NCBI GenBank assembly: GCA_013216135.1
Contig: JABSOS010000010.1
Location: forward strand, 38,618 to 102,617
DNA from: Candidatus Caenarcanales bacterium
Lineage (GTDB): Bacteria; Cyanobacteriota; Vampirovibrionia; LMEP-6097
Direction of reading: 5' to 3'
Length of the DNA: 64,000 nucleotides
In this document: positions 18,076 through 28,608 of the stretch, piece by piece
Position numbering within the stretch: the stretch's first letter is position 1
Layout: each line of letters starts with the position of its first letter
Translations under genes and position numbers: made by a program
The notes under the pieces: generated by a model
Seen by the model: only the letters and a program-made list of their open reading frames with translations
Told to the model about the DNA's origin: nothing
The model's database searches: none

Positions 18076-19728
18076 ATGGTTGATAATATCCCAAAACATA
18101 AACAAAGCCAATCTCCGCTTCCTCAAATCAGAAGAATTAAAACTTCTGGAAAAGCTTTATCTGGAGATGGAAGTAAGGTAAAAAATACAAAAAGAATAAA
18201 TCAAATTTCTTCATCTAATTCAGTAGATACACAAAACCTCTTATTAACTGAAACACGAAAACTTATGTTTAAGTATCTAGCCGAGCACCATAAGGGTAAA
18301 ATTTCTTCCCCTGAGAAAAAAGATGAAATTAAACAAGTCTCACAATCTATAAATCAAAACCTAAACACTTACTTTGAAAATGCACGGCAAGCTGAAAGTG
18401 AAAAACCAGGTGCTTTAACAGCAGCTGTAAGTAAATATGTAGATTCAATAGTAGTAAAAGCCTTTCATGATGCACAAACATTTACCATTAGAGATATACA
18501 CGCTCTAATGTCTCCTCTGTATTCCTCCGAAGAAAATATTAAATTTGATAAACAACTCTCAAATGGAGAGTATAAGTCATATATGAACTACACTATGGTT
18601 GAGCTAGCAAAACTTTCAGCTATAGATAAGGAAAAACTATCAAAATTCTCTGAAGCAGATACAAGTAAGCTACAAACTGTGTTTGAAAACCAAGGTTCAA
18701 TGTTTAAAGGTTTTTCAAAATTAAGTGACGTTTTCGAAGCTATTCACTTGATAGATAAAGAAAGAAAAGACTTATCAAAACCAGCAGTAATTCCTTTGGT
18801 TAAAGAAGGTAAAAGTGACAAAATTAAATACGAATCACAAGAACAAAAAAAGCAAGAAAACAAAAATCAATCTCAAGAATTACTAGAATTAAGAAATAAA
18901 TTGTCAGACACATTAAATCCTAAGATTGAAAAAGTTATGGCAAATAACATGGGCTTAGCTCTAAAAGCTATGACCGCACCTTTTGCAAAAAATACAATAA
19001 ATACCATGAACGATTTAACAAATGGGCAAAATGATAACGAAGTATTACATTCAATTGCTTACGAAGGGATCATAGAAGCTTTTAAACAATTTACTAAAAA
19101 GAGAGAGGATAGCAGTAAACGAGATTTGGCATTTTCAACCTTGCTATTAAAGCCTTTAGAAGCTAACTACAATCCAGAATATTTAATTGAACCATTAATG
19201 AGAGACTATAGTTCATCACGAATAGGGGGAAAACATGCCAAAAGATTACTTGGTGATAAAAGTCAAAATATAGCTCCAAAGAAAATAGAAGAAGCAAAAA
19301 ATGCAAAAGGGATAAGATTCAATGATGCTGTTGACCAAAATGGTAATTCAGTTTCTCCTTACCCGAACAAAGTTCCGGAAGGCACTTCTCCCAACATGAT
19401 TGATCCTAATCAAAATCCAATGAGAGACATGATCACAGAAGACTGGATGAACACTTTAGATGAAGTTTTAGCTACCGTCACACATCTTGAAAGAGATGTA
19501 ACAAATCTAAAATATGGAACTTATGGTCAAGAATCAACACCAAGAGATGAAGTTGTAAAAATTTTCAATTTAGATGAAAAAAGAATTAAAAAGATAGAGA
19601 ATAGAACTATAAGAAAATTAAGGCATCGATATCGTTTAGACCATATTAGTAACGCATACTTCGGTGAGCCTCGCGAAATAAAAGCAAAGAAAAAAACACC
19701 TAAAGCTGATGTGAATTCTGAAAACTAA
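18076..19728 (+). CDS. very divergent sigma-70-like protein
   Basis: The last 140 residues line up by eye with RNA polymerase sigma-70 regions 3.2 and 4. IRFNDAVDQNGNS (413-425) matches the region-3.2 'LDEP-G-DG-S' pattern. DEVLATVTHLERDVTNLKYG (462-481) matches the start of region 4. FNLDEKRIKKIENRTIRKLR (497-516) matches the helix-turn-helix 'V-RERIRQIEA-ALRKLR'. Upstream, VMANNMGLALKAM, AYEGIIEAFKQF and AFSTLLLKPLEA (287-363) resemble region 2, but the aromatic -10-melting residues of region 2.3 (YWWIRQ) are replaced. The first 280 residues are novel, helical and Lys/Gln/Ser-rich. A TATTAT lies 11 nt before the ATG. The protein could be an unusual sigma factor or a decayed one acting as a regulator. 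Its stop overlaps that of aroE. Confidence 0.55.
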   Translation: MVDNIPKHKQSQSPLPQIRRIKTSGKALSGDGSKVKNTKRINQISSSNSVDTQNLLLTETRKLMFKYLAEHHKGKISSPEKKDEIKQVSQSINQNLNTYFENARQAESEKPGALTAAVSKYVDSIVVKAFHDAQTFTIRDIHALMSPLYSSEENIKFDKQLSNGEYKSYMNYTMVELAKLSAIDKEKLSKFSEADTSKLQTVFENQGSMFKGFSKLSDVFEAIHLIDKERKDLSKPAVIPLVKEGKSDKIKYESQEQKKQENKNQSQELLELRNKLSDTLNPKIEKVMANNMGLALKAMTAPFAKNTINTMNDLTNGQNDNEVLHSIAYEGIIEAFKQFTKKREDSSKRDLAFSTLLLKPLEANYNPEYLIEPLMRDYSSSRIGGKHAKRLLGDKSQNIAPKKIEEAKNAKGIRFNDAVDQNGNSVSPYPNKVPEGTSPNMIDPNQNPMRDMITEDWMNTLDEVLATVTHLERDVTNLKYGTYGQESTPRDEVVKIFNLDEKRIKKIENRTIRKLRHRYRLDHISNAYFGEPREIKAKKKTPKADVNSEN

Positions 19729-20564
19729 GCAGCTACAGCTGAATAAAAAGCCTCACGCATCTTAGTGATTAAATCTTCATTCAACTCGGTCCCAGTCCAT
19801 AAAGAAAAAGACTCAGCACCTTGCAGAACTAACATTTCAGAACCATTAATCGCATGACATTTACGCTTACGTGCTTCTTGAAGCATCAGCGTATCAGAGT
19901 AAATCAAATCATAAACAATAGAACCTTCTTCAAGGCAATTAAGCTGCAAGTCTGTTAGCGGCATCTCACCAGCTAGCCTTCCCTGCCCAACAGGAGTAGC
20001 ATTAATCAAAAGATGAGTGTCAGAAATATCAAATTCTCTATTAAAGAGTTCCACGACAAGTTCACAGTTATCTAAACGAGGTAAGTCATTAACAACTTTA
20101 TCTACATTACGAACACGAACTTCAATTCTCTCCACCTCTAGATCCTCTAATGCTACTAAAACAGCTTTAGCTGCTCCACCACCACCTAAAATCGTAACTT
20201 TCTTACCTTTGAGGTCATGATCTTTTAAACTCTCTTTAAAACCGAAGTAATCGGTGTTATAACCTTCAATCAAACCACCACGATTTACCTTTACGGTATT
20301 CACCGCTCCGATTCGCTTAGCAAGCTTATCAACTTTATTTATATACTTAAGAATTTTTTCTTTATATGGAATAGTAATATTCATTCCATTCAGTTTCATA
20401 AGTAACTGACGAATTTCAGTTTCAAAATTCTCTTCTGTTATCTCATATTTATCATAATTTGCTTGAATGCCAGCATGCGCAATGGCCGCAGCCTGAATCT
20501 CCGGAGATTTAGAGTGCTTTAAAGTCGCACCAACTACGCCATAGTTTAAGATTTCATCTCGCAT
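19725..20564 (-). CDS. aroE: shikimate dehydrogenase
   Basis: The enzyme reduces 3-dehydroshikimate to shikimate with NADPH in aromatic amino acid synthesis. The substrate pocket is intact: [11 protein letters not shown], the lysine in [10 protein letters not shown], and the aspartate in GYNTDYFGF. The nucleotide fold shows GGGGAAKAV. Length is 279 aa. The start lies 19 nt inside the 3' end of carB, which argues for one mRNA with carB and coupled translation. The 3' end overlaps the convergent sigma-like gene by 4 bp. Confidence 0.95.
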   Translation of the reverse strand: MRDEILNYGVVGATLKHSKSPEIQAAAIAHAGIQANYDKYEITEENFETEIRQLLMKLNGMNITIPYKEKILKYINKVDKLAKRIGAVNTVKVNRGGLIEGYNTDYFGFKESLKDHDLKGKKVTILGGGGAAKAVLVALEDLEVERIEVRVRNVDKVVNDLPRLDNCELVVELFNREFDISDTHLLINATPVGQGRLAGEMPLTDLQLNCLEEGSIVYDLIYSDTLMLQEARKRKCHAINGSEMLVLQGAESFSLWTGTELNEDLITKMREAFYSAVAA

Positions 20565-23500
20565 AAATTGAGGTTCAAATACTCCTGTAGAGATTTTACC
20601 TCTAATGAGTGATTTTTTAACGCACCAAGTGCTTTAACCATGATTTGCGTAGCTGTAGCTGTAGTTATAACTGGAATATTATTTGATAAAGCTATCTTTG
20701 TAATCACCTGACTATCTTCAAATGCAACTTTACCTGAAGGAACATTAAAGATTAATACGATCTCACCATTTTTAAGTAAATCGGCGATAGTAGGTCTAGC
20801 TTCATTAATCTTATAAACTCTCTGGATAGGAATATTCATTTGCTCGAGATAATTAGCAGTACCACTAGTAGCAACAATCTCGTAGCCATATTTAATTAAA
20901 TCTTGAGCGACTTCAAGTGAGTATTGTTTGTCTTTATCGCTGTAACTCATAAAGACTTTACCTTTTTCAGGTAACTTAAGTAAAGCACCCATCTGCGCTT
21001 TAGCAAAAGCCATATAGAAGCTATCACTAACTCCCATAACTTCACCAGTACTCTTCATTTCAGGACCTAAGAAAATTGGCGTACCTTCAAATTTATTGAA
21101 AGAGAAAACAGCTTCTTTTACAGAAACTTGATTCTGAGGAATATCTTTTAGCATTTCTTTTACTTTAAGCTCTTCGATAGTTTTCCCAGCCATAATCAAG
21201 CTTGCAAGCTTAGCCCAAGGAATACCTGTAGCTTTACTGATAAATGGAACACTACGACTCGCTCTAGGGTTAACTTCTAAAATATAAAGTTCATCGTCTT
21301 TAACAGCGAACTGAATATTCATAAGTCCGATTACATTTAAACTCTTCGCAAGTTTATCAGTAGCTTCTCTAATTTGAGCAAGAATATTCTCAGAAAGAGT
21401 TTGACTAGGGTAAACAGAAGCCGAGTCACCACTATGAACCCCCGCATACTCAACGTGCTCCATAATACCTGCAATGACAACATCTTTGGTATCTGAAATA
21501 GCATCGACATCTACCTCTAATGCTTCATCTAAAAACTTATCTATCAGTATCGGGAACTGGGAATCCTCTAAGATAGTCTGCTCAATCCAGTTATCAAGTT
21601 CAAGTTCAGAGTAAGCGATTTCCATACCTCTACCACCTAAAACATAACTAGGTCTAAGTACTACAGGGTAACCTAACTCTTCAGTTATCTTTTTAGTTTC
21701 TTCAATGCTGCTAGCTATAGCGTTCCTAGTCTGCCTCAAGCCAAGCTTCTTAACTAAAGCTCCGAATTTATCTCTGTCTTCTGCAAGAGCAATAGATTCT
21801 GGCTGAGTACCAATGATTTTAAGACCTCTATTTTTAAGCTCTTCAGCGATATTTAAAGGAGTTTGTCCACCAAATTGAACAATTGCACCATGCATTTTAT
21901 TACCTAAACTCTCTTCACGCTTCCAGATACTCATTACATCTTCAACTGTAATCGGCTCAAAATATAATTTATCACTGGTATCAAAATCAGTAGAAACTGT
22001 TTCTGGATTATTATTTACCATGATAGTTTTATAACCAGCATCAGAAAGAGCTTGGGCTGCATGAACACAACAGTAATCAAATTCAATTCCCTGACCAATT
22101 CTATTAGGACCACCACCTAAAATCATCACCTGCTCACCAGCAACTGGAGTAATTTCGTCTTCCATATCGTAACTTGAGTAATGGTATGGAGTATATGACT
22201 CAAATTCACCAGCACAAGTGTCAATCGTTTTAAACACAGCACTAATATCATTAAGCTCTCTAAACTTAACTATTTCGTGTTCATGAATTCCTGTGATAGC
22301 AGAGATTTGTCTATCAGAGAAACCTAACTCTTTAATCTCTCTCATGAATTCTACTGTAAATTCACCGATAGCAGTATTTTCTTTAATCTCTAAAGTCTTT
22401 TCAACAAGCTGCCCTAAGTGCTTCAAGAACCATTTATCAATCTTAGATAAATTATGAATTTCATCTAAGCTAAGCCCTAAGTAAAAAGCATCGAAGAGTT
22501 GATAAACACGCTTAGAGCTAGGCGTCGCAATCTCTTTTCTAATCTCCTTAGCGCGAGAAATTTTCTTTCTCTCGCTCATTTCTCTTTGTAAAAGAGAAGG
22601 GTTGATAAACCCAAATGAATCTTTAGCTTCAATACTTCTAAGTGCCTTCTGGAAAGACTCTTTAAAAGATCTAGCCACTGACATAGTTTCACCTACAGAC
22701 TTCATCTGAGTACCTAACTTATCTTTTACTCCAGGGAATTTCTCGAAGGCAAATTTAGGAATCTTCGTTACGACATAGTCTAAAGTCGGCTCGAAACTCG
22801 CCATAGTGGTCTTGGTAATATCATTAGGGATTTCATCTAAGCTATAACCGACAGCAAGCTTAGCTGCGATCTTCGCGATCGGGAAGCCAGTCGCTTTAGA
22901 AGCTAAAGCACTTGAACGTGAAACACGTGGATTCATCTCAATGACTATAAATTCACCAGTTTCTGGATTTAACGAGAACTGAATATTACTACCACCTGTC
23001 TCTACTCCTACACCTCTAATTACCTTAATAGAAGCATCTCTGAGCATCTGAAACTCTTTGTCGGTAAGAGTCTGAGTCGGAGCTACAGTAATACTATCTC
23101 CAGTGTGAACTCCCATAGGATCAAAATTCTCAATTGCGCAGATAATTACGACATTATCCTTAAGATCTCTCATCACCTCAAATTCAATCTCTTTCCAACC
23201 TAAAAGAGACTTTTCGACTAAAACCTGACGCGTCGGGCTTGCAGCTAAACCTTTTGCGATAGCTTCATCTAACTCATCAAAGTTATAGGCTAAGCCACCA
23301 CCGTAGCCACCTAAAGTAAAAGCTGGTCTTAAAATTAAAGGAAAACCTATTTCTTGAGCTACTTCACGTGCTTCAGAGATAGTGTTAACGGTCTTCGAGC
23401 TAGGTGTATCAAGCTCTAATCTATCCATTAGATCTTTAAATAGTGCTCTATCTTCTGCTAGTTCAATCGCTTCAAGCTTAGCTCCGATTAATTCGACGTT

Positions 23501-23833
23501 ATACTCATCCAGAACTCCAGACTTTGCAAGCTCAACGGCTGCATTTAAACTAGTCTGCCCGCCCATAGTCGGTAAAATGGCATCTGGTTTCTCTTTTTTA
23601 ATAATTTTAGTTAAACACTCAAGGTTAATAGGCTCGACATAAGTCTTATCTGCAAAATCTGGGTCTGTCATGATAGTAGCTGGATTACTATTCACCAGAA
23701 CTACTTCAAAACCTTCTTCTTTTAAAGCTTTACAGGCTTGGGTACCAGAATAGTCAAATTCACAGGCTTGACCGATAATAATGGGACCTGCACCGATGAT
23801 CAGGATTTTTTTAATGTCTTGTCTTTTAGGCAT
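20546..23833 (-). CDS. carB: carbamoyl-phosphate synthase large subunit
   Basis: The large subunit makes carbamoyl phosphate for arginine and pyrimidine synthesis from ammonia, bicarbonate and two ATP. The 1095 aa contain both ATP-grasp halves (opening [18 protein letters not shown], second half [17 protein letters not shown]), the oligomerisation linker and the C-terminal MGS-like allosteric domain ([20 protein letters not shown], then ATSGTANYL). TAAAAT lies 9 nt before the ATG. The glutaminase partner carA is not in this window. argH at 3435-4841 is the only other arginine gene here. Confidence 0.98.
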   Translation of the reverse strand: MPKRQDIKKILIIGAGPIIIGQACEFDYSGTQACKALKEEGFEVVLVNSNPATIMTDPDFADKTYVEPINLECLTKIIKKEKPDAILPTMGGQTSLNAAVELAKSGVLDEYNVELIGAKLEAIELAEDRALFKDLMDRLELDTPSSKTVNTISEAREVAQEIGFPLILRPAFTLGGYGGGLAYNFDELDEAIAKGLAASPTRQVLVEKSLLGWKEIEFEVMRDLKDNVVIICAIENFDPMGVHTGDSITVAPTQTLTDKEFQMLRDASIKVIRGVGVETGGSNIQFSLNPETGEFIVIEMNPRVSRSSALASKATGFPIAKIAAKLAVGYSLDEIPNDITKTTMASFEPTLDYVVTKIPKFAFEKFPGVKDKLGTQMKSVGETMSVARSFKESFQKALRSIEAKDSFGFINPSLLQREMSERKKISRAKEIRKEIATPSSKRVYQLFDAFYLGLSLDEIHNLSKIDKWFLKHLGQLVEKTLEIKENTAIGEFTVEFMREIKELGFSDRQISAITGIHEHEIVKFRELNDISAVFKTIDTCAGEFESYTPYHYSSYDMEDEITPVAGEQVMILGGGPNRIGQGIEFDYCCVHAAQALSDAGYKTIMVNNNPETVSTDFDTSDKLYFEPITVEDVMSIWKREESLGNKMHGAIVQFGGQTPLNIAEELKNRGLKIIGTQPESIALAEDRDKFGALVKKLGLRQTRNAIASSIEETKKITEELGYPVVLRPSYVLGGRGMEIAYSELELDNWIEQTILEDSQFPILIDKFLDEALEVDVDAISDTKDVVIAGIMEHVEYAGVHSGDSASVYPSQTLSENILAQIREATDKLAKSLNVIGLMNIQFAVKDDELYILEVNPRASRSVPFISKATGIPWAKLASLIMAGKTIEELKVKEMLKDIPQNQVSVKEAVFSFNKFEGTPIFLGPEMKSTGEVMGVSDSFYMAFAKAQMGALLKLPEKGKVFMSYSDKDKQYSLEVAQDLIKYGYEIVATSGTANYLEQMNIPIQRVYKINEARPTIADLLKNGEIVLIFNVPSGKVAFEDSQVITKIALSNNIPVITTATATQIMVKALGALKNHSLEVKSLQEYLNLNLCEMKS

Positions 23834-23838
23834 TAAAA

Positions 23839-24558
23839 TTACATTTTACTATTTTCTGATTGATTATTAATGATATCTACTAAAAAAATTAAAGCCTTTA
23901 TATTTTTTTCAAATAATGGAACTGAATTCATTCTACCCATAAGAGCAGCTTGATCTAAATTTTTATATCTAAGAAAGTATGATTTTAATTTATCAAAAAT
24001 ATGTTTAAAACAATATTGAATATCTGGACCAGACAAATCTATATTACTTTCTGATCCACCATTTTTATCGACAGAGTCATATATCTGATTTATCTTATCT
24101 CCTGATTCCGAATAAACATCTCGCTTTGAAAGTATTGATGGAGTTGCTCCTATAAGTTCTTTTATGTCTTTTTTTAAAAGTCCCTCTTTATTTAACGAAT
24201 TAACTATATTCACCATTCTTTTCGTTGTAATTTGCCTTTGAGTTTTTTTATCTTTACTTGAAGCTATAGCATCTAACACGTTCTTAAAGGTAGAAATTAC
24301 TTTATAGCTGGGAGAGCTTCTATCAATCGACACATCAAGATCTTTACTAGGTGAATGCATCGTCTTTTTTTCTGCCCTTGTTATAACTTTTGGTATGTTT
24401 AGGTCACCTATGTTTGTATCACCGTTCACAAAATTAACTAAGGTATCTATAAAACCTGTTACTTTATCTTCAAGCTGCTCTTTTTTCTCAGCATTTTGCT
24501 CAGCTTTATAATTTTCAAAAGATGTTTGAAGTTTTTGAGCAAAAGCCAGTAATTTCAT
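23839..24558 (-). CDS. hypothetical helical protein (239 aa)
   Basis: The family is not recognised. The protein looks all-helical and charged, with no signal peptide when started here. A longer frame opens with GTG at 24612. That start would add 18 hydrophobic residues, but TATTAT (complement of 24567-24572) lies 8 nt before the ATG at 24556-24558. The start giving [18 protein letters not shown] is therefore favoured. It ends 5 bp before carB on the same strand and may be co-transcribed with carB and aroE. Confidence 0.6.
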   Translation of the reverse strand: MKLLAFAQKLQTSFENYKAEQNAEKKEQLEDKVTGFIDTLVNFVNGDTNIGDLNIPKVITRAEKKTMHSPSKDLDVSIDRSSPSYKVISTFKNVLDAIASSKDKKTQRQITTKRMVNIVNSLNKEGLLKKDIKELIGATPSILSKRDVYSESGDKINQIYDSVDKNGGSESNIDLSGPDIQYCFKHIFDKLKSYFLRYKNLDQAALMGRMNSVPLFEKNIKALIFLVDIINNQSENSKM

Positions 24559-24790
24559 AAATACACATAATACGACACAAGCAAGATAATTGCCTATTTT
24601 ACACAATAACACCCTCGAATTTTTTAATCAAAATAACCATGAATGACGCCTCAAGATTAAATTTTTGAAATGTTTAAGAAAAAGTAAATACTTTTTAACA
24701 AAATAGGGCGAATTTACGCTAAAATGGTATTTACCAAAGCCTTCAATGACATATCGACGAAGATAAAATCTAGTTAGGAGTAACTACCAC

Positions 24791-26146
24791 TTGGTTCAAG
24801 CCACTCAAAAAGTGCAAGGTAGCACGCCAGATTTAAATAATAAAGGAACGACAGTCGTTTCAAATACTGCTACGCCTGAACTTACAAGTCAAAGCACTGA
24901 GCAAAATAAGAACCCTAAAACTCAAACTAACCCTGAAAATCAGTCTCAACAAATAGATAATTTACACCAAACATCTACTCCAGTTTCACCTGGAATGGAA
25001 CAAATTAGGCGCCTTCAAGAACTTAGAGAAGTTCTTATGAGTGGAGACACTGTTAAAAATACTAAGAATGACGCTATTGCTCTAGATTTAGTAGGAGTAG
25101 TTAAGAGTAATTTAGATCCAAGTAGTGCAAAATTGGGAGAACATGCCCAGCTTTTAAATGAACTTGAAGCATTAATTACTGATCAAAAATTCTCAGACGC
25201 TAACAGTAAAATAACTGAAATAGCAAAATCCTTTGAAGATGAAATAAAAGCTAAAAACTTCACCCCACAAAAGAATACAGCTGGTGGTGGTTTCTTTACT
25301 TTAATTGATACTGTTATACAAAACTTTTTAGGAAATGTCGCTGGACCTGCAACTGTTAAATTTGTCGAAGAGACTCTTGGTATACCTATTAAAAAGGCTA
25401 ATTTAGGTGCGGCGGAAGTGCATGCAGAGGTTGCGGCTGGTGTTACTGGTTTCCAAGCAGCAGAAGTGTTAATCGGTGGGCACATGTTGGGCTTACCATT
25501 TAAAATACCTGGCTGGCATGGAATCGACCCTATTTTTGAAAATCTCTCGAAGAAATTTACTAACTGGATAGAAACTAAAACTCCTAACTTTAAGATTAAC
25601 TTCAATAATACAGTAGATAAAGTTGTTAAGAAAGCAGTAAACCTCTTTGTAGGTTTATTTGGTAAAAATAAAAATGCTAAAGCCCCTGAAGGTACTAAAG
25701 TTTATGATGATGAGCTTCAAGGCGAAATCGACAATTATATTAAGAAGAGACACGAGATAGAACATCAAGACCCTGAAGCACGAGTAAATATTGTGAAGAA
25801 AATGGTTCACGCAGATTTTGAAAATAAAACTGGCAAAAAAATGATGAAACCACTTCATTATGCTATGAACTATGCATTTAAAACCACAGATAATAATCAC
25901 TTCACAAAAAATAGTCTATTAATGAATGAGCTTGCCCTAGCTATTAAGCCATATCTAGATAAATTAGGACCAGTAGGTGGACTTGCGTATAACTTCCTCT
26001 ATACTGTTGTACCGAACCTTTATATCTTTGGTTCAAGACCAGTAGGTCAGTATATGCTTCATGATAAAGAGAAGTATTTAATTGATAGAGCTAACGATAT
26101 TAAGCATATATTAGCGAAGCCACTTGAGCCTGCAGCTGCACATTAA
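24791..26146 (+). CDS. hypothetical protein with low-complexity head and hydrophobic middle (451 aa)
   Basis: The family is not recognised. Residues 1-70 are Thr/Gln/Asn/Pro-rich and probably disordered. Residues about 165-245 hold Gly/Ala-rich hydrophobic stretches (FFTLIDTVIQNFLGNVAGPA; AEVAAGVTGFQAAEVLIGGH) that could insert in or lie on a membrane. The rest is amphipathic and His-containing. There is no classical signal peptide. The start is TTG, chosen because AGGAG ends 10 nt upstream and no ATG is nearby. It is divergent from the 23839 gene, with a 232-bp gap in which I see no other gene. Confidence 0.6.
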   Translation: MVQATQKVQGSTPDLNNKGTTVVSNTATPELTSQSTEQNKNPKTQTNPENQSQQIDNLHQTSTPVSPGMEQIRRLQELREVLMSGDTVKNTKNDAIALDLVGVVKSNLDPSSAKLGEHAQLLNELEALITDQKFSDANSKITEIAKSFEDEIKAKNFTPQKNTAGGGFFTLIDTVIQNFLGNVAGPATVKFVEETLGIPIKKANLGAAEVHAEVAAGVTGFQAAEVLIGGHMLGLPFKIPGWHGIDPIFENLSKKFTNWIETKTPNFKINFNNTVDKVVKKAVNLFVGLFGKNKNAKAPEGTKVYDDELQGEIDNYIKKRHEIEHQDPEARVNIVKKMVHADFENKTGKKMMKPLHYAMNYAFKTTDNNHFTKNSLLMNELALAIKPYLDKLGPVGGLAYNFLYTVVPNLYIFGSRPVGQYMLHDKEKYLIDRANDIKHILAKPLEPAAAH

Positions 26147-26239
26147 GCTTGAAGCTAATCATTTAAATCATATATTTTAAATATTAAAATATATAAAAGA
26201 AGATAATACCCTCACTTCAGCAGGTGTATTATCTTAAGC

Positions 26240-27424
26240 ATGGGCGTTGTCGAGGGTGGTCAGTCTTTAATAGACTCATCTTTCTATCCAGTTAAAACAG
26301 ATAAACGAAAGGTCAACAAAAATGGTCTTTTAAGTGGCTTGCCTCGCCTAAAAGCTGCTCCATTAGCAGATCCTAAATTTGAACAAGGTGCAGTTGATTT
26401 TAACAATTATTCAGTATTTAATATGCACTTAATAAAATTAATCACAAGATTAAGTGAACATATTGAAAATCAAAAGCATGTATTTTTTAATCGACAAAAC
26501 CAGCCTATCAACCTTGAAAGTGAGAGTAGAATCAGCATTGATGAGCGCTATAATACTTTAGCAGACTTAATTATCAGGGGAATAGGACTTAACCCTCAAG
26601 CAGATTTTAATGAGGCTATCAATCTACAAAATTTAGATTCTCCTGAAAGTAAAGAAAAACTAGATAGTCTTCGACACCAAATTAGAAACTGTGCCGAGAA
26701 CGAATTTTCTACAAATGCAAATTATAGTTTCTTTAATAAAATTCAAGAATATAGTTTTCAAGAAAAAAATGAAGACCTTCTAAAAAGCTTAGTAACTTCA
26801 TTCTGTGAAACAATTGAATTACATACATCCTCACTATTTTTTGAAGGTTTAATGAAAGATCAAAGCTACGAGGATACTATAAAGAAAAGTACCAAAAGAA
26901 ATCTTTATTATCACCAAAATATTGTTGAAAATCTTTTACCAGCTTATAATTCTCTCTTAAGCATAAGTAATATTACAGATTCAGAATCAACAAAAAAACT
27001 ACTATCCGCTCTTAACCTAGATGAAAAAAATATAGAAGAATCTAATCAAGGAGATATGCAAGTTGAAAATGAATATATAAATAAACTATCTACAATAAAA
27101 ACAAACTTAAAAAAAACTCTAAAAAATATTCAAGAAGATGATTTTCTTAGAACTAATTCACACTTCACAGCATTAGTTCCAAGTATAGTTGAGTGCTTAA
27201 TGAAAATAGATTCAATCCCTGATCGTTATGTAACTTTATTCGAATCAAACAAAGCCCACTTTCTTGAAACAATGGAACAGCAAAACTCGTCGAAAAAAAG
27301 TACAAAAGAAAAAACAACTGAGCCTAAAGCAAATATAGTAGACCCTTTCAGAAAAAAAAGAAAAAATCCAAAACAAAATCACAATCTCAAACACAAAATA
27401 TCACTATTGATAACTATAAGTTAG
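26240..27424 (+). CDS. hypothetical protein, N-terminal part of a probable frameshifted gene
   Basis: The family is not recognised. It is a hydrophilic, helical protein of 394 aa. TATTAT (26227-26232) lies exactly 7 nt before the ATG and there is no Shine-Dalgarno, so it is predicted leaderless. The last 25 residues, encoded after an A-rich run, are an unnatural-looking basic tail. The -1 frame there reads on without a stop into the 27436 gene. I therefore think this and the next gene are one protein of about 789 aa, joined by a frameshift near 27352-27366. Confidence 0.6.
   Translation: MGVVEGGQSLIDSSFYPVKTDKRKVNKNGLLSGLPRLKAAPLADPKFEQGAVDFNNYSVFNMHLIKLITRLSEHIENQKHVFFNRQNQPINLESESRISIDERYNTLADLIIRGIGLNPQADFNEAINLQNLDSPESKEKLDSLRHQIRNCAENEFSTNANYSFFNKIQEYSFQEKNEDLLKSLVTSFCETIELHTSSLFFEGLMKDQSYEDTIKKSTKRNLYYHQNIVENLLPAYNSLLSISNITDSESTKKLLSALNLDEKNIEESNQGDMQVENEYINKLSTIKTNLKKTLKNIQEDDFLRTNSHFTALVPSIVECLMKIDSIPDRYVTLFESNKAHFLETMEQQNSSKKSTKEKTTEPKANIVDPFRKKRKNPKQNHNLKHKISLLITIS
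27351..27367 (+). other. A-rich slippery site joining two open frames
   Basis: Eight A, a G and six A follow each other here. In the frame of the upstream gene this contains A-AAA-AAA, a heptamer of the X-XXY-YYZ type. A -1 shift at this point leads straight into the downstream frame, which has no stop across the junction. The site could be programmed slippage, polymerase slippage, a real mutation or a homopolymer sequencing error. Confidence 0.55.
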
Positions 27425-27435
27425 GAATTTGCAAA

Positions 27436-28608
27436 GTGATATTTGAGGAAATTGCAAGAGGTCTAGAATTTTATGCCAATAGCTCCCCTAAGCTCACTAA
27501 AATACTAAAAATGCATTTAGGACCTGAAAAAAAAGGTTTCGACAAACTAAAAGAAGAGTTCAGTAAAGATCATAAAACAGAAAAACCTATACTCGAGTTT
27601 AAAGATTACAACTTAACTCAACTCATAGAAAATTACTATAATCCAGAACCTAGAATCATAAAAGATCCTTACAGAAGAATAGTTAAAGACTACTATTCTT
27701 TAAAAACATTAATCTCATTTAAAGAACGCTACCTTGACTGCAAAGCAGTTGATGATGAAATTGAGAAGTATAAGTCAAAATTAAATAAAGCTTTTACAGA
27801 CCATCTAAAAAAAAGTAACGCCGACTTCAATGCTAATAGTATTATTAAATCTCAACATATACCTAAAGACATCAATTTTTTCCCTGAGGCTAATAATATT
27901 GGAAGATGTTTTGATGTAATTCGTTTCTGGGAAAATGTCTTAGCTCCAGCTGAACTAAAGGATAAATCAGGCTTACTTCATAATAATGATAAAGAATCTA
28001 CACAAGGACAAATTAATCCTAAAGAAACATTAAAACCTGGAATCAATAATTATTTTTACCAAAGAGACGATTATGAATACTATCCATGCCTAGGTGATTT
28101 CTTTGAGACTCGCTTAAAGCTAGGTCTTAAGTGTTTAGCTAGTCAGAATAGTGATATCAAAGTTATAGTACCTAATCAAGTCGGACCAATTAACAATATA
28201 CTTGGAATCGATTTTATAGTTATAGATTCAAGATCTGGAAACAAAAAAATTCACTTTATTGATTCTAAAGCTAGTCCTAATAAAGATGAAACAGATATAG
28301 AAAGTAATTATTGCCCAAGCATAAACCACTTTATCTCTGATAGACCGCATCATTTAATAACGCATGATTTAAAAGAATTTTTAAGTAATCGAGAACCAAA
28401 AAAATTTGAAAAAGTAAACCAAGATCTGATTCAAGAAATTCTCAACTCCTTTGAATTAAGTCTTAACAAATATAGTGAAGAGCAGCTCAGCAAAGACAAT
28501 ATTGAAAATTATTTAGAGCTAAGTGATACAGATAAAATTAGAGAACTTGAACATCAATTCGTACAAAAATTAAATGCATTGCGAAATCAATTTAAGAAAT
28601 CTCAATAA
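27436..28608 (+). CDS. C-terminal part of the frameshifted gene, PD-(D/E)XK-like nuclease domain
   Basis: The frame opens with GTG at 27436. However, the same frame is open back through the A-run at 27351-27367 and reads naturally there (NITIDNYKLGICKVIFEEIA), so this GTG is probably not a start. Near residues 225-280 the layout ETRLKLGLKCLAS, then GIDFIVID, then KIHFIDSKAS resembles a PD-(D/E)XK nuclease core: an early Glu, then Asp followed after 12-13 residues by D-x-K. That is a motif reading, not a proven activity. The rest is helical and charged. The 3' end overlaps the hpt stop region by 17 bp on the other strand. Confidence 0.55.
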   Translation: MIFEEIARGLEFYANSSPKLTKILKMHLGPEKKGFDKLKEEFSKDHKTEKPILEFKDYNLTQLIENYYNPEPRIIKDPYRRIVKDYYSLKTLISFKERYLDCKAVDDEIEKYKSKLNKAFTDHLKKSNADFNANSIIKSQHIPKDINFFPEANNIGRCFDVIRFWENVLAPAELKDKSGLLHNNDKESTQGQINPKETLKPGINNYFYQRDDYEYYPCLGDFFETRLKLGLKCLASQNSDIKVIVPNQVGPINNILGIDFIVIDSRSGNKKIHFIDSKASPNKDETDIESNYCPSINHFISDRPHHLITHDLKEFLSNREPKKFEKVNQDLIQEILNSFELSLNKYSEEQLSKDNIENYLELSDTDKIRELEHQFVQKLNALRNQFKKSQ

